Below are positions 44,885 to 52,890 of a stretch of DNA of 64,000 nucleotides, piece after piece; within the stretch, counting starts at the first letter, position 1; every line of letters starts with the position of its first letter. Source of the DNA: Streptomyces sp. STR69 (GTDB lineage Bacteria; Actinomycetota; Actinomycetes; Streptomycetales; Streptomycetaceae). The DNA lies in the NCBI RefSeq assembly GCF_024519455.1, contig NZ_JALJRY010000001.1:667253-731252 (forward strand). The letters run 5' to 3'. A model generated the notes under the pieces. That model saw only the letters and a list, made by a program, of their open reading frames with translations. It ran no database searches and was not told the DNA's origin. Position numbers and translations under genes: made by a program.

Positions 44885-45784
44885 GTGTCACACGACACGT
44901 TGCCGCGTCCGGCGAAGACGGCGGAGGAGCCCGTGGAACCCCCGCGCACCCGAAGGCGCCGCCACTGGACCCGCCGCCCCAACCCCCTGGCCGGCCTCGG
45001 CTCGATCATCTGGCTCGCCGTCGTCATCGTCCCCATCTACGCGATGATCTCGGCCTCCCTCACCCGCCAGGACCAGGCCCTCGGCAACAACGCCCTGAAG
45101 CCGCCCACCGATCCGACCTTCGCCAACTACAACACCGTCCTGCACAACGGCTTCGGCCACTTCCTCGCCAATACGGCACTGGTCGCGGCAGCGGTCGTAG
45201 GCATCGTGCTCGTGCTGTGCGTACCGCTCGCCTACGTCGCCGTACGCACCCGCACGGTCTGGTCGGGCGCGGCCTTCCGCCTGTTCCTGCTGGGAGTTGC
45301 GATCCCTGCCCAGGCGGTCGTGGTCCCCCTCTACCTGATGATCGCCAAACTCAACCTCTACGACAGCCTGTTGGCCGTCATCCTGCCGACGGCGGCCTTC
45401 GCGATGCCGGTCTCCGTGCTGATCCTGACCGGCACTCTGCGGGACATCTCGGAGGACCTGTACGAGGCGATGGCACTCGACGGCGCCTCGACGACCCGGA
45501 TGCTGTTCCAGCTGGTCATCCCGCTGACCAAGGGCGGCATCAGCACCGTCGTCATCTACACCGCGCTCCAGGCCTGGAACGGCTTCATCTTCCCGCTGAT
45601 CTTCACCCAGTCCGACGGACCTCGGGTCCTCACCCTCGGACTCTTCAACTACGTCAGCCAGTTCGGCGTGAACATCCCGGCCCTGCTCGCCTCGGTCGTC
45701 CTCTCCGGCATCCCGATCTTCGCCGTCTACCTGGTGGCCCGGCGCGCCCTGGTCGGCGGCCTGATGGGCGTGGGCGGCAAGTGA
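44885..45784 (+). CDS. bxlG: ABC transporter permease (MalG type)
   Basis: 299 residues with six membrane helices and the EAA loop DLYEAMALDGASTTRMLFQLVIPL. A basic N-terminal tail (RTRRRRHWTRRPNP) precedes the first helix. Start at GTG 44885, four bases past the stop of the upstream permease. Pairs with it as the membrane channel of the sugar importer. Confidence 0.9.
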   Translation: MSHDTLPRPAKTAEEPVEPPRTRRRRHWTRRPNPLAGLGSIIWLAVVIVPIYAMISASLTRQDQALGNNALKPPTDPTFANYNTVLHNGFGHFLANTALVAAAVVGIVLVLCVPLAYVAVRTRTVWSGAAFRLFLLGVAIPAQAVVVPLYLMIAKLNLYDSLLAVILPTAAFAMPVSVLILTGTLRDISEDLYEAMALDGASTTRMLFQLVIPLTKGGISTVVIYTALQAWNGFIFPLIFTQSDGPRVLTLGLFNYVSQFGVNIPALLASVVLSGIPIFAVYLVARRALVGGLMGVGGK

Positions 45785-45818
45785 ATCTCCCCAACTCACC
45801 TTTTCCGACAGGAGTTTC

Positions 45819-48125
45819 ATGACCACCGCCCCCTGGCGCGACCCCGCCCTGCCCGCCGCCGCCCGCGTCGACGACCTGCTCGCCCGGATGACCCTGGAGG
45901 AGAAGACCGCCCAGCTGTACGGAGTTTGGGTGGGCGCCGACACGGACGGCGACGGAGTCGCCCCGCTGCAGCGGGAGATGACCTCCGAATACGACTGGGA
46001 CGAGTTGATCACCCAGGGGTTGGGGCAGCTCACCCGTTCCTTCGGTACGGCCCCGGTGGACCCGGAGCTGGGCGCGCAGGCGTTGGCCCGTGCACAGCGC
46101 CGGATCGTCGCGGCCGGCCGTTTCGGCATCCCGGCCGTCGCCCACGAGGAGTGTCTGGCCGGGTTCACCGCCTGGGGTGCGACGGCGTACCCGGTGCCGC
46201 TGGCCTGGGGCGCCAGCTTCGACCCGGCGCTGGTCGAGGAGATGGCCCGGCACATCGGCGCCGACCTGCGCGCGACCGGCGTCCACCAGGGGCTCGCCCC
46301 GGTCCTGGACGTCGTACGGGATCCGCGGTGGGGGCGGGTGGAGGAGACGATCGGGGAGGACCCGTACCTGGTGGGGACCATCGGGGCCGCCTATGTGCGG
46401 GGGCTTGAGTCGGCCGGGGTGGTCGCGACGCTGAAGCACTTCGCGGGGTACGCGTCCTCGGTGGGGGCACGGAATCTGGCGCCGGTGCGGGCCGGGGTGC
46501 GGGAGTTCGCGGATGTGACGCTGCCGCCGTTCGAGATGGCGCTGCGGGAGGGCGGCGCGCGGTCGGTGATGGCGGCGTACAACGAGACGGACGGCGTACC
46601 GGCGTCGGCGGACCCGGCGCTGCTGACCCAACTCCTGCGGGAGGACTGGCAGTTCACGGGGACGGTGGTCGCCGACTACTTCGGCATCGGCTTCCTGGAG
46701 ACGCTGCACCGGGTGGCGGGCAGCCCGGCGGAGGCGGCTCGTGCGGCGCTGGCGGCGGGGATCGACGTGGAGCTGCCGACGCTGAAGTGCTACGGGAAGC
46801 CGCTGGTGGAGGCGGTGCGGGCGGGGGACGTACCGGAGTCGCTGGTCGAGCGGGCCGCGCGCCGAGTGCTGCTGCAGAAGTGCGAGTTGGGGCTGCTGGA
46901 CGGGGACTGGGCGCCGGAGCCGACTGGCCGGATCGACCTCGACTCGGCGGCGAACCGTGCGCTGGCCCGTCAACTGGCCGAGGAATCAGTGGTGTTGCTG
47001 GACAACCCGGACGGCGTACTGCCCCTCCCGCCGGACGCCCGGATCGCGGTGGTGGGCCCCAGGGCGGCAGACGCGCTGGCGATGCTCGGCTGCTACTCCT
47101 TCCCGTCCCACGTGGGCGTCCACCACCCCGAGGTGCCGATGGGCATCGAGATCCCCACCGTGCTGGAGTCGCTGCGGGCCGAACTCCCGGACGCCAAGGT
47201 GACGTTCGCGGAGGGCTGTGACGTGTCGGGGCCGGACACGACCGGTTTCGAGGAGGCGGTCGCGCGGGCGTCCGAGGCGGATGTGTGCGTGGCGGTGCTC
47301 GGCGACCGGGCCGGTCTGTTCGGACGCGGCACGTCGGGCGAGGGCTGCGATGTCGCGGATCTCCAACTGCCGGGCGTGCAGGCCGACTTGCTGGACGCGC
47401 TCGTGTCGACGGGCGTCCCGGTGGTGCTGGTCCTGCTCACCGGCCGCCCCTACGCGCTGGGCCGTTGGCACGGCCGGCTGGGTGCGGTGGTCCAGGCGTT
47501 CTTCCCGGGCGAGGAGGGCGGTCCCGCGGTGACAGGAGTGCTGTCGGGCCGCGTCAACCCGTCCGGCCGCCTCCCGGTGAGCGTCCCGCACATGCCGGGC
47601 GGCCAGCCGTGGACGTACCTGCAACCCCCCTTGGGCCTGGCCGACGAGGTCAGCAGCCTCGACCCGACCCCGCTGTACGCCTTCGGCCACGGCCGCTCGT
47701 ACACGACGTTCGCGTGGGAGCCCGCGGAATCAGGGGAGTTGGAGATCGGGACGGACGGCTCCCACGACCTGACGGTCACCGTCCGCAACACCGGCGACCG
47801 GGCGGGCGCGGAGATCGTCCAGCTGTACCTGCACGACCCGGTGGCCTCGGTGACCCGCCCGGACGTCCGCCTGATCGCCTACCAGCGACTGGAGTTGGCC
47901 CCGGGCGAGGCGTCCCGCGTGACCTTCCGCTTCCATGCCGATCTGTCGGCGTTCACCGACCGGTCGGGGCGCCGGGTGGTCGAACCGGGGGCGCTGGAGC
48001 TGAGGTTGGCCGCCTCCAGCGCAGACGTACGGCATACGGCACGGCTGACACTCAGGGGGCCGGAACGCGTACTGGGCACGGATCGGCGGCTGTTGTGCGA
48101 GACGGAGGTACGGGCCCGGGTATGA
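45819..48125 (+). CDS. bxlA: GH3 beta-xylosidase
   Basis: 768 residues, no signal peptide, so cytoplasmic. GH3 N-terminal barrel with nucleophile Asp286 in VVADYFG and the substrate motif KHFAGYASS. The C-terminal alpha/beta sandwich and a fibronectin-III-like domain (YAFGHGRSYTTFAW ... LTVTVRNTGDRAGAEIVQLYLHD) complete the usual layout. It would split imported xylo-oligosaccharides to xylose. Last gene of the transporter operon, 34 bp after the second permease; AGGAG six bases before the ATG. Confidence 0.9.
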   Translation: MTTAPWRDPALPAAARVDDLLARMTLEEKTAQLYGVWVGADTDGDGVAPLQREMTSEYDWDELITQGLGQLTRSFGTAPVDPELGAQALARAQRRIVAAGRFGIPAVAHEECLAGFTAWGATAYPVPLAWGASFDPALVEEMARHIGADLRATGVHQGLAPVLDVVRDPRWGRVEETIGEDPYLVGTIGAAYVRGLESAGVVATLKHFAGYASSVGARNLAPVRAGVREFADVTLPPFEMALREGGARSVMAAYNETDGVPASADPALLTQLLREDWQFTGTVVADYFGIGFLETLHRVAGSPAEAARAALAAGIDVELPTLKCYGKPLVEAVRAGDVPESLVERAARRVLLQKCELGLLDGDWAPEPTGRIDLDSAANRALARQLAEESVVLLDNPDGVLPLPPDARIAVVGPRAADALAMLGCYSFPSHVGVHHPEVPMGIEIPTVLESLRAELPDAKVTFAEGCDVSGPDTTGFEEAVARASEADVCVAVLGDRAGLFGRGTSGEGCDVADLQLPGVQADLLDALVSTGVPVVLVLLTGRPYALGRWHGRLGAVVQAFFPGEEGGPAVTGVLSGRVNPSGRLPVSVPHMPGGQPWTYLQPPLGLADEVSSLDPTPLYAFGHGRSYTTFAWEPAESGELEIGTDGSHDLTVTVRNTGDRAGAEIVQLYLHDPVASVTRPDVRLIAYQRLELAPGEASRVTFRFHADLSAFTDRSGRRVVEPGALELRLAASSADVRHTARLTLRGPERVLGTDRRLLCETEVRARV

Positions 48126-48138
48126 GACCCGGTGCGGT

Positions 48139-48531
48139 TCAGACCTTGATCACCTGAACTTCGGCACCGTACAGGTCCCGGAGGTCCTCGGGGTCGGAGG
48201 TCAGCACGGTGACGGGTGCGGGCGACGCCAGCGCTGTCGCGGCGACGATCGCGTCCAGCGCGTACTTGTGACCGTGCAGACCGGCCGAGGCGAGGAGCTT
48301 GCTCGCCCGGCGAGCGATCGCCTCGCTGGACGGAACGACATTGACACGCGAGACGGCGTGGTCGAACCGGGCCTGTTGGGTCCTGGGGTCGCGGGCCTCG
48401 ACGAGGGTCACGGAGCTGACGACCACGCGGATGTCCTCGGCCTCGGCCGCGACGAGCCACTCGGTGAGTTCCGGCGTGCGGCGGACGAGCTTGGACAGGC
48501 CCTCGCAGTCGAGGACGAGCGTGCCGCTCAC
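48139..48531 (-). CDS. PIN-domain toxin (VapC-like)
   Basis: 130 residues. PIN fold with the acidic active-site residues: Asp in VLDCEGL, Glu in TLVEARD, Asp in YALDAIVAATAL and Asp in VLTSDPEDL. Such ribonuclease toxins act on tRNA or rRNA. GTG start overlaps the antitoxin stop by four bases, so the pair is translationally coupled. It is convergent with the beta-xylosidase gene with 13 bp between them. Confidence 0.88.
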   Translation of the reverse strand: MSGTLVLDCEGLSKLVRRTPELTEWLVAAEAEDIRVVVSSVTLVEARDPRTQQARFDHAVSRVNVVPSSEAIARRASKLLASAGLHGHKYALDAIVAATALASPAPVTVLTSDPEDLRDLYGAEVQVIKV

Positions 48532-48800
48532 GCGGCGTCGGCCGAACCCGCCGAGCCACCGCGCAGGAGGGCCCGCTTGGCCTCGACCCCGGCCGGATCG
48601 ACCGGACCGTGCGCGGCTTCCGCGTCCTCGATCAGTTCACGCAGCCGGTCCCGCTCCAGCTGGCGCTGGATGAGTGCTTCCACGTAGGCGGACATGCCCC
48701 GCTTGCCGGTGCGTGCCTTGAGAGCGGCGATGGTGCCCTCGTGGAGCGACACCGACACCGGGCGGACGGGGCCCTCACCGGGCAGGGGAGAATCAGCCAT
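48528..48800 (-). CDS. Ribbon-helix-helix antitoxin of the PIN toxin
   Basis: 90 residues. RHH-type DNA-binding N terminus (RPVSVSLHEGTIAALKARTGKRGMSAYVEALIQRQLERDRL) and an acidic C-terminal tail that would bind the toxin. First gene of the pair. The promoter region is strikingly AT-rich (48801-48830). A TAAAAT box (48812-48807) lies six bases before the ATG, consistent with a leaderless transcript. Confidence 0.85.
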   Translation of the reverse strand: MADSPLPGEGPVRPVSVSLHEGTIAALKARTGKRGMSAYVEALIQRQLERDRLRELIEDAEAAHGPVDPAGVEAKRALLRGGSAGSADAA

Positions 48801-48824
48801 GACCCCATTTTAACAAAACTCTTA

Positions 48825-49079
48825 TTATTCGCCCACCGACTCGAACCGCCACCGATGCACCGCTCGCATGACCAACTCCCCCTCTGGCTCGGGGAGTTCG
48901 GGCAGCTCGGTGTCGTAGTCCGCGTCCCACCACGTGATGACGAGGACGCGGTCCTGGGGGGCACGGAGGAACTCCCGGCGCAGGGGCTCGGCCGGGAGTT
49001 GCTGGGCCCGTGCCCAGCTCAAGAGGTCGTCGCCCCGGCCCTCGGCCGCCCGCGCCTCCCACATCAGGGCGACCGTCAC
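48825..49079 (-). CDS. Small conserved protein coupled to tsaD, 84 aa
   Basis: Starts at a GTG overlapping the tsaD stop (GTGA). Aromatic and acidic ([20 protein letters not shown] ... [14 protein letters not shown] ... [14 protein letters not shown]). It looks like a small soluble alpha/beta ferredoxin-fold protein of the antibiotic-monooxygenase-like type, but no family is certain. Its position as last gene of the tsaB–rimI–tsaD operon is typical of Streptomyces. Confidence 0.7.
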   Translation of the reverse strand: MTVALMWEARAAEGRGDDLLSWARAQQLPAEPLRREFLRAPQDRVLVITWWDADYDTELPELPEPEGELVMRAVHRWRFESVGE

Positions 49080-50167
49080 GAGTACAGGTTCTCCTTGCCG
49101 ACCTCGTGCACGTGGTCGTGGGAGTGGCCGGGGACGTGCGGGTCCGTCACCGGGAGGGACGAGTCCGCCGAGAGGTCCCAGTCCGACGGGGTGCGGTTGC
49201 GGGCCACCATTTCCGCGCCCAGCGCGGCGACCATCGCGCCGTTGTCCGTGCACAGCTTGGGGCGCGGGACGCGGAGGCGGATGCCCGCCGCCTCGCAGCG
49301 CTCCGCCGCCAGCGCCCGCAGCCGCGAGTTCGCGGCCACCCCGCCGCCGATCATCAGGTGGTCGACGCCCTCGTCCTTGCAGGCACGGACGGCCTTGCGG
49401 GTGAGCACGTCGACGACCGCCTCCTGGAAGGACGCCGACACATCGCGCACCGGCACGTCCTCCCCGGCCGCCCGCTTCGCCTCGATCCAGCGGGCCACGG
49501 ACGTCTTCAGCCCGGAGAAGGAGAAGTCGTACGCCGGGTCGCGCGGCCCGGTCAGTCCGCGCGGGAACGTGATCGCCGTGGGGTCGCCCTCCTTCGCGTA
49601 CCGGTCGATGACCGGGCCGCCGGGGAAGCCGAGGTTCAGGACGCGGGCGATCTTGTCGAAGGCCTCGCCCGCCGCGTCGTCGATCGTCGCGCCCAGCGGT
49701 CGTACGTCCGAGGTGATGTCCGAGGAGAGGAGGAGGGAGGAGTGGCCGCCGGACACCAGCAGCGCCATCGTCGGTTCCGGCAGCGCGCCGTGTTCGAGCT
49801 GGTCCACGCAGATGTGGGAGGCCAGGTGGTTCACGCCGTAGAGCGGCTTGCCCAGCGCGTAGGCGTACGCCTTCGCCGCCGAGACGCCGACCAGCAGCGC
49901 ACCCGCGAGCCCCGGGCCCGCCGTGACCGCGATGCCGTCGAGGTCGCTCGCGCTGACGCCCGCGTCCTTCAGGGCGCGCTGGATCGTGGGGACCATCGCC
50001 TCCAGGTGGGCGCGGGAGGCCACCTCCGGTACGACCCCGCCGAAGCGGGCGTGTTCGTCGACGCTGGACGCGACCGCGTCGGCGAGCAGGGTGTGGCCGC
50101 GGACGATGCCGACGCCGGTCTCGTCGCAGGAGGTCTCGATGCCGAGGACGAGGGGTTCGTCAGTCAT
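49076..50167 (-). CDS. tsaD: tRNA threonylcarbamoyladenosine transferase subunit TsaD
   Basis: 363 residues. ASKHA-fold enzyme that attaches the threonylcarbamoyl group to A37 of ANN-reading tRNAs. Signature motifs: [10 protein letters not shown] at the start, metal-binding His pair in [17 protein letters not shown], and the catalytic [11 protein letters not shown] and CTDNGAMVA. The C terminus is His-rich (GHSHDHVHE). ATG overlaps the end of rimI by eight bases. Works with TsaB, TsaE and a TsaC enzyme encoded elsewhere. Confidence 0.96.
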   Translation of the reverse strand: MTDEPLVLGIETSCDETGVGIVRGHTLLADAVASSVDEHARFGGVVPEVASRAHLEAMVPTIQRALKDAGVSASDLDGIAVTAGPGLAGALLVGVSAAKAYAYALGKPLYGVNHLASHICVDQLEHGALPEPTMALLVSGGHSSLLLSSDITSDVRPLGATIDDAAGEAFDKIARVLNLGFPGGPVIDRYAKEGDPTAITFPRGLTGPRDPAYDFSFSGLKTSVARWIEAKRAAGEDVPVRDVSASFQEAVVDVLTRKAVRACKDEGVDHLMIGGGVAANSRLRALAAERCEAAGIRLRVPRPKLCTDNGAMVAALGAEMVARNRTPSDWDLSADSSLPVTDPHVPGHSHDHVHEVGKENLYS

Positions 50168-50711
50168 TGAACTCGGTTCCTTGTACGGAAGTCGACCCCG
50201 CGGCGGAGCCGCTGTCGGGGTCTGTGGTCAGGCGCATCACCAGGGCGTCGACGTTGCCCGGCTGGTAGTAGCCGCGCCGGAAGCCGATGGGCGCGAAGCC
50301 GAAGCGCTCGTAGAGTTTCTGCGCGCGGACGTTGTCGACACGGCATTCGAGCATGACCTCAGCGCACTCGAACTCGCTTGCCGCGCTGAGGAGTTCGGTG
50401 AGCAGAGTGCCACCGAGGCCGGTGCCCCAGTGGTCGCGGGCGACGGCGATGGTCTGGATGTCGGCCTGGTCGCCGGTGGTGGCGAGGCCCGCGTAGCCGA
50501 TGACCCGGACACCGCCCTCGTACTGTTCACCGGTCACCTCGGCCACCAGGTACCGGCGCGTCGCCTCGGCGCCCCGCGCGTGTGCCAGTTCGGACCAGAA
50601 CATGCCCCGGGACCAGGCGTCCTCGGGGAAGAGGTCCTTCTCCAGTTCCAGCACGGGATCGATGTCCCACCAGCGCATCTCACGCAGTCGAGGGCTCAGG
50701 GATTCGGTCAC
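50160..50711 (-). CDS. rimI: Ribosomal protein alanine N-acetyltransferase RimI
   Basis: 183 residues, GNAT fold. Acetyl-CoA-binding region [23 protein letters not shown], then [40 protein letters not shown], the RimI family pattern. GTG start overlaps the tsaB stop (GTGA). Acetylates the N-terminal alanine of ribosomal protein S18 in model bacteria; coded between tsaB and tsaD as usual. Confidence 0.93.
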   Translation of the reverse strand: MTESLSPRLREMRWWDIDPVLELEKDLFPEDAWSRGMFWSELAHARGAEATRRYLVAEVTGEQYEGGVRVIGYAGLATTGDQADIQTIAVARDHWGTGLGGTLLTELLSAASEFECAEVMLECRVDNVRAQKLYERFGFAPIGFRRGYYQPGNVDALVMRLTTDPDSGSAAGSTSVQGTEFND

Positions 50712-51361
50712 TTGGGGGTGACCACCTTGTAGTTCTTGGGGACCTGCGCGTCGGGGCGGCGCAGGTAGAGCGGCCGGGGCTCGGGGAGTTCAACGCCCGC
50801 CGCCAGTCTCTCGGCGGCCAGGGAGGCGAGTGCGGCGGCGGACACGTGCTGCGGCTCGTGGGCGGACGGGAAGGTGTCCGGGTAGAGCAGGGCGCCGGCG
50901 CCGACGGCGGGCAGTCCCGCCACCTCGTCGGCGATGTCGGCGGGCCGGTCCACGGCCGGGTCGGTGACCCGGGTGCGGGAGTCGACGTAGCGGGCCCAGT
51001 AGACCTCCTTGCGGCGCGCGTCGGTGGCCACGACGAAGGGGCCGTCGAGGTCGGCGGCGTAGGCGAGGCCGTCCAGCGTGCACACACCGTGCACGGGCAC
51101 GCCGAGCGCGAGCCCGAACGTGTCGGCGGTCATCAGACCGACGCGCAGCCCGGTGTAGGGGCCGGGGCCGATGCCCACGACGATTCCCGTGACGGCGTCG
51201 AGCTTGAGCCCCGCGTCGGCGAGGACACGGTCGACGGCCGGGAGCAGCAGCTCACCGTGGCGGCGCGCGTCCACCTGACTCGACGAGGCGATGACGGCCT
51301 CGCCGTCGTGCAGGGCGACGGTGACTGCGGGGGTGGCGGTATCCAGAGCGAGCAAGAGCAC
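50708..51361 (-). CDS. tsaB: TsaB, partner of TsaD
   Basis: 217 residues. ASKHA-fold protein without catalytic activity that dimerises with TsaD (ALDTATPAVTVALHDG, then GIGPGPYTGLRVGLMTADTFG). First gene of the operon tsaB–rimI–tsaD–small protein, all overlapping. GTG start at 51361; Shine-Dalgarno weak. Divergent from the YkuD-like gene at 51482. Confidence 0.94.
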   Translation of the reverse strand: MLLLALDTATPAVTVALHDGEAVIASSSQVDARRHGELLLPAVDRVLADAGLKLDAVTGIVVGIGPGPYTGLRVGLMTADTFGLALGVPVHGVCTLDGLAYAADLDGPFVVATDARRKEVYWARYVDSRTRVTDPAVDRPADIADEVAGLPAVGAGALLYPDTFPSAHEPQHVSAAALASLAAERLAAGVELPEPRPLYLRRPDAQVPKNYKVVTPK

Positions 51362-51481
51362 GCAAACAGCCTACGGCTCCGGCGCCCCGGGCACGGCCGC
51401 CCCGGTCGGCCCGGCCCGACTGCTACCGTCACCTACAGTCACCGCACTTACTGGACATACAAGACACGGAGGTGGGCGCCG

Positions 51482-52039
51482 ATGGCCGGCAGCAGCTCGG
51501 GAATCGTGGCCGGGCTCACCGTGGCGGCCGTCGCCACGGTCGGTTTCCTCGCCTATCAGGCGTCGGCGAGCGTCCCGGCCGGGATGGGCGGTACGGCCCA
51601 CGCGAGCGCCCCGCCGGCGGTGGCGACCTCGAAGGCGCCCCGCGACAAGAAGAACCCAGCCGCGCTGCCCGCGGGCTCCGGCCGGGGTGAGCGGGTCGTG
51701 TACTCGGTGGACGACGACCGGGTGTGGCTGGTCGCCAAGAACGACAAGGTCAACCGCACGTTCAAGGTCACCCCCGGCACGGTGGATCCGGCCACGGGTT
51801 CCTACTGGGTCACGTCCCGCTCGAACGCGGTCACCGGCACCGACGGCACCCCCATCCAGCACGTCGTCCGCTTCACCAACACCGGCGGGATCGCGATCGG
51901 CTTCAGCGCGGCGGTCAGCGGCGCGACACAGCAACCCGACGCCACGGTGAAGTCCGGCGGCATCCGCGAGTCGGTCGAGGACGGCGCGGCGATGTGGGAC
52001 TTCGCGACGATCGGGCAGTCGATCGTGGTGATCCACTAG
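51482..52039 (+). CDS. Membrane-anchored YkuD-like protein without catalytic Cys
   Basis: 185 residues from the ATG at 51482 (GGAGG nine bases upstream). N-terminal membrane helix or signal anchor (GIVAGLTVAAVATVGFLAYQA), Ala-rich linker, then a domain of about 115 residues. Its layout (RVVYSVDDDRVWLVAK ... FKVTPGTVDPATGSYWV ... GIAIGFSAAVSG ... MWDFATIGQSIVVIH) resembles the L,D-transpeptidase fold. Where that family has SHGCxR, this protein has SGGIRES (158-164), so the nucleophile Cys is absent. Probably a non-catalytic cell-wall-associated protein. Remote similarity; family call is tentative. Confidence 0.65.
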   Translation: MAGSSSGIVAGLTVAAVATVGFLAYQASASVPAGMGGTAHASAPPAVATSKAPRDKKNPAALPAGSGRGERVVYSVDDDRVWLVAKNDKVNRTFKVTPGTVDPATGSYWVTSRSNAVTGTDGTPIQHVVRFTNTGGIAIGFSAAVSGATQQPDATVKSGGIRESVEDGAAMWDFATIGQSIVVIH

Positions 52040-52050
52040 TCGGTTGTGCG

Positions 52051-52221
52051 CTACGCGGCTTTGCGCTGCTCGGTCCGCGTTTCCACCGGTTCCGGGGCGC
52101 GCGGCGGCGTCGAGATCGCCTTCGCCGCCTCACCGGCCGCCAGCAGCTGGCGCATGGTCACCCCGGCGAACACGTACGGCTGCTGGCGGTCCTGGTTCTC
52201 TGAAGCCGACGAAGCCGACAT
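52051..52221 (-). CDS. Small protein, 56 aa
   Basis: ATG at 52221 with AGGAGG five bases upstream, the best ribosome-binding site in the neighbourhood, and TAG at 52051. The product starts MSASSASENQDRQQPYVFAG, continues VTMRQLLAAGEAAKAISTP and ends RTEQRKAA. It is polar, with one amphipathic helix. Codon use is typical. A 26-bp palindrome lies in the leader (52247-52272). Convergent with the YkuD-like gene, 11 bp between stops. Function unknown. Confidence 0.75.
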   Translation of the reverse strand: MSASSASENQDRQQPYVFAGVTMRQLLAAGEAAKAISTPPRAPEPVETRTEQRKAA

Positions 52222-52246
52222 GGACGCCTCCTGGGGCCTGGGGCAG

Positions 52247-52272
52247 ACGTAGTTAGGTAGACCTAACTACGT
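52247..52272. promoter_or_regulatory. Perfect 26-bp palindrome before the 56-aa gene
   Basis: ACGTAGTTAGGT, two bases (AG), then ACCTAACTACGT: two 12-base arms without a mismatch. It is 25 bp upstream of the small gene's start codon. It may be a repressor operator, or a 10-bp RNA hairpin in the leader. TTAGG/CCTAA halves recall iron-box half-sites, but the 19-bp iron-box spacing is not met. Confidence 0.65.
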
Positions 52273-52368
52273 TCTGGATACCATGTGACCACGCGCGAGA
52301 CCCCGAATGCAACATCTTGCCGACACCTTGTCGGAACCCACACGGCCCGCACGCCCCGCACCGCCCGG

Positions 52369-52890
52369 TCAGGCGCCGAGCACGCCCAGTTCGACCGCGG
52401 CCCAGCGCTCGCCGAGCCCCGTGACGGTGACGTGCCGTACCTCGTCGGTCGTGTCTCCGACAGCCCGGTGGATGACGACCGACAGCCGGTCGTCCGTCAA
52501 CTCCTCGACCTTGCCCTCGCCCCACTCCACGACGATCACCGACTCCGGCAGCGAGACGTCGAGGTCGAGGTCCTCCATGTCGTCGAGCCCGCCGGCCAGC
52601 CGGTACGCGTCGACGTGGACGAGCGGCGGCCCCTCCCCCAGCGAGGGATGCACGCGCGCGATGACGAACGTCGGCGAGGTGACCGCGCCGCGCACGCCGA
52701 GCCCTTCGCCGAGGCCCCGGGTCAGCGTCGTCTTGCCGGCGCCGAGCTCCCCGGTGAGCATCACGAGGTCGCCAGCGCGCAGCAGCTTGGCCAGGCGGCG
52801 ACCCAACTCCCCCATCTGCTCGGGGGAGTTGACGGTGAACGAGACGGACAGGGGCTCAGCCGCGTTGTGCGGTGCTGCTGGTGCTTCCAT
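52369..52890 (-). CDS. tsaE: TsaE, ATPase of the t6A complex
   Basis: 173 residues from the ATG at 52890 (GTG six bases upstream is possible). P-loop GELGAGKTT, then SPTFVIARVH, HVDAYRL and VVEWGEG are the TsaE pattern. Needed for turnover of the TsaB–TsaD complex. Its start overlaps the end of the hydrolase gene by 35 bp, and it continues the alr–hydrolase–tsaE operon. Confidence 0.94.
   Translation of the reverse strand: MEAPAAPHNAAEPLSVSFTVNSPEQMGELGRRLAKLLRAGDLVMLTGELGAGKTTLTRGLGEGLGVRGAVTSPTFVIARVHPSLGEGPPLVHVDAYRLAGGLDDMEDLDLDVSLPESVIVVEWGEGKVEELTDDRLSVVIHRAVGDTTDEVRHVTVTGLGERWAAVELGVLGA

Noticed and set aside
52247..52272. Palindrome as an IdeR/DmdR iron box
   Set aside because: Half-sites TTAGG/CCTAA are similar, but the centre is too short for the 19-bp iron-box arrangement and no iron gene is adjacent.
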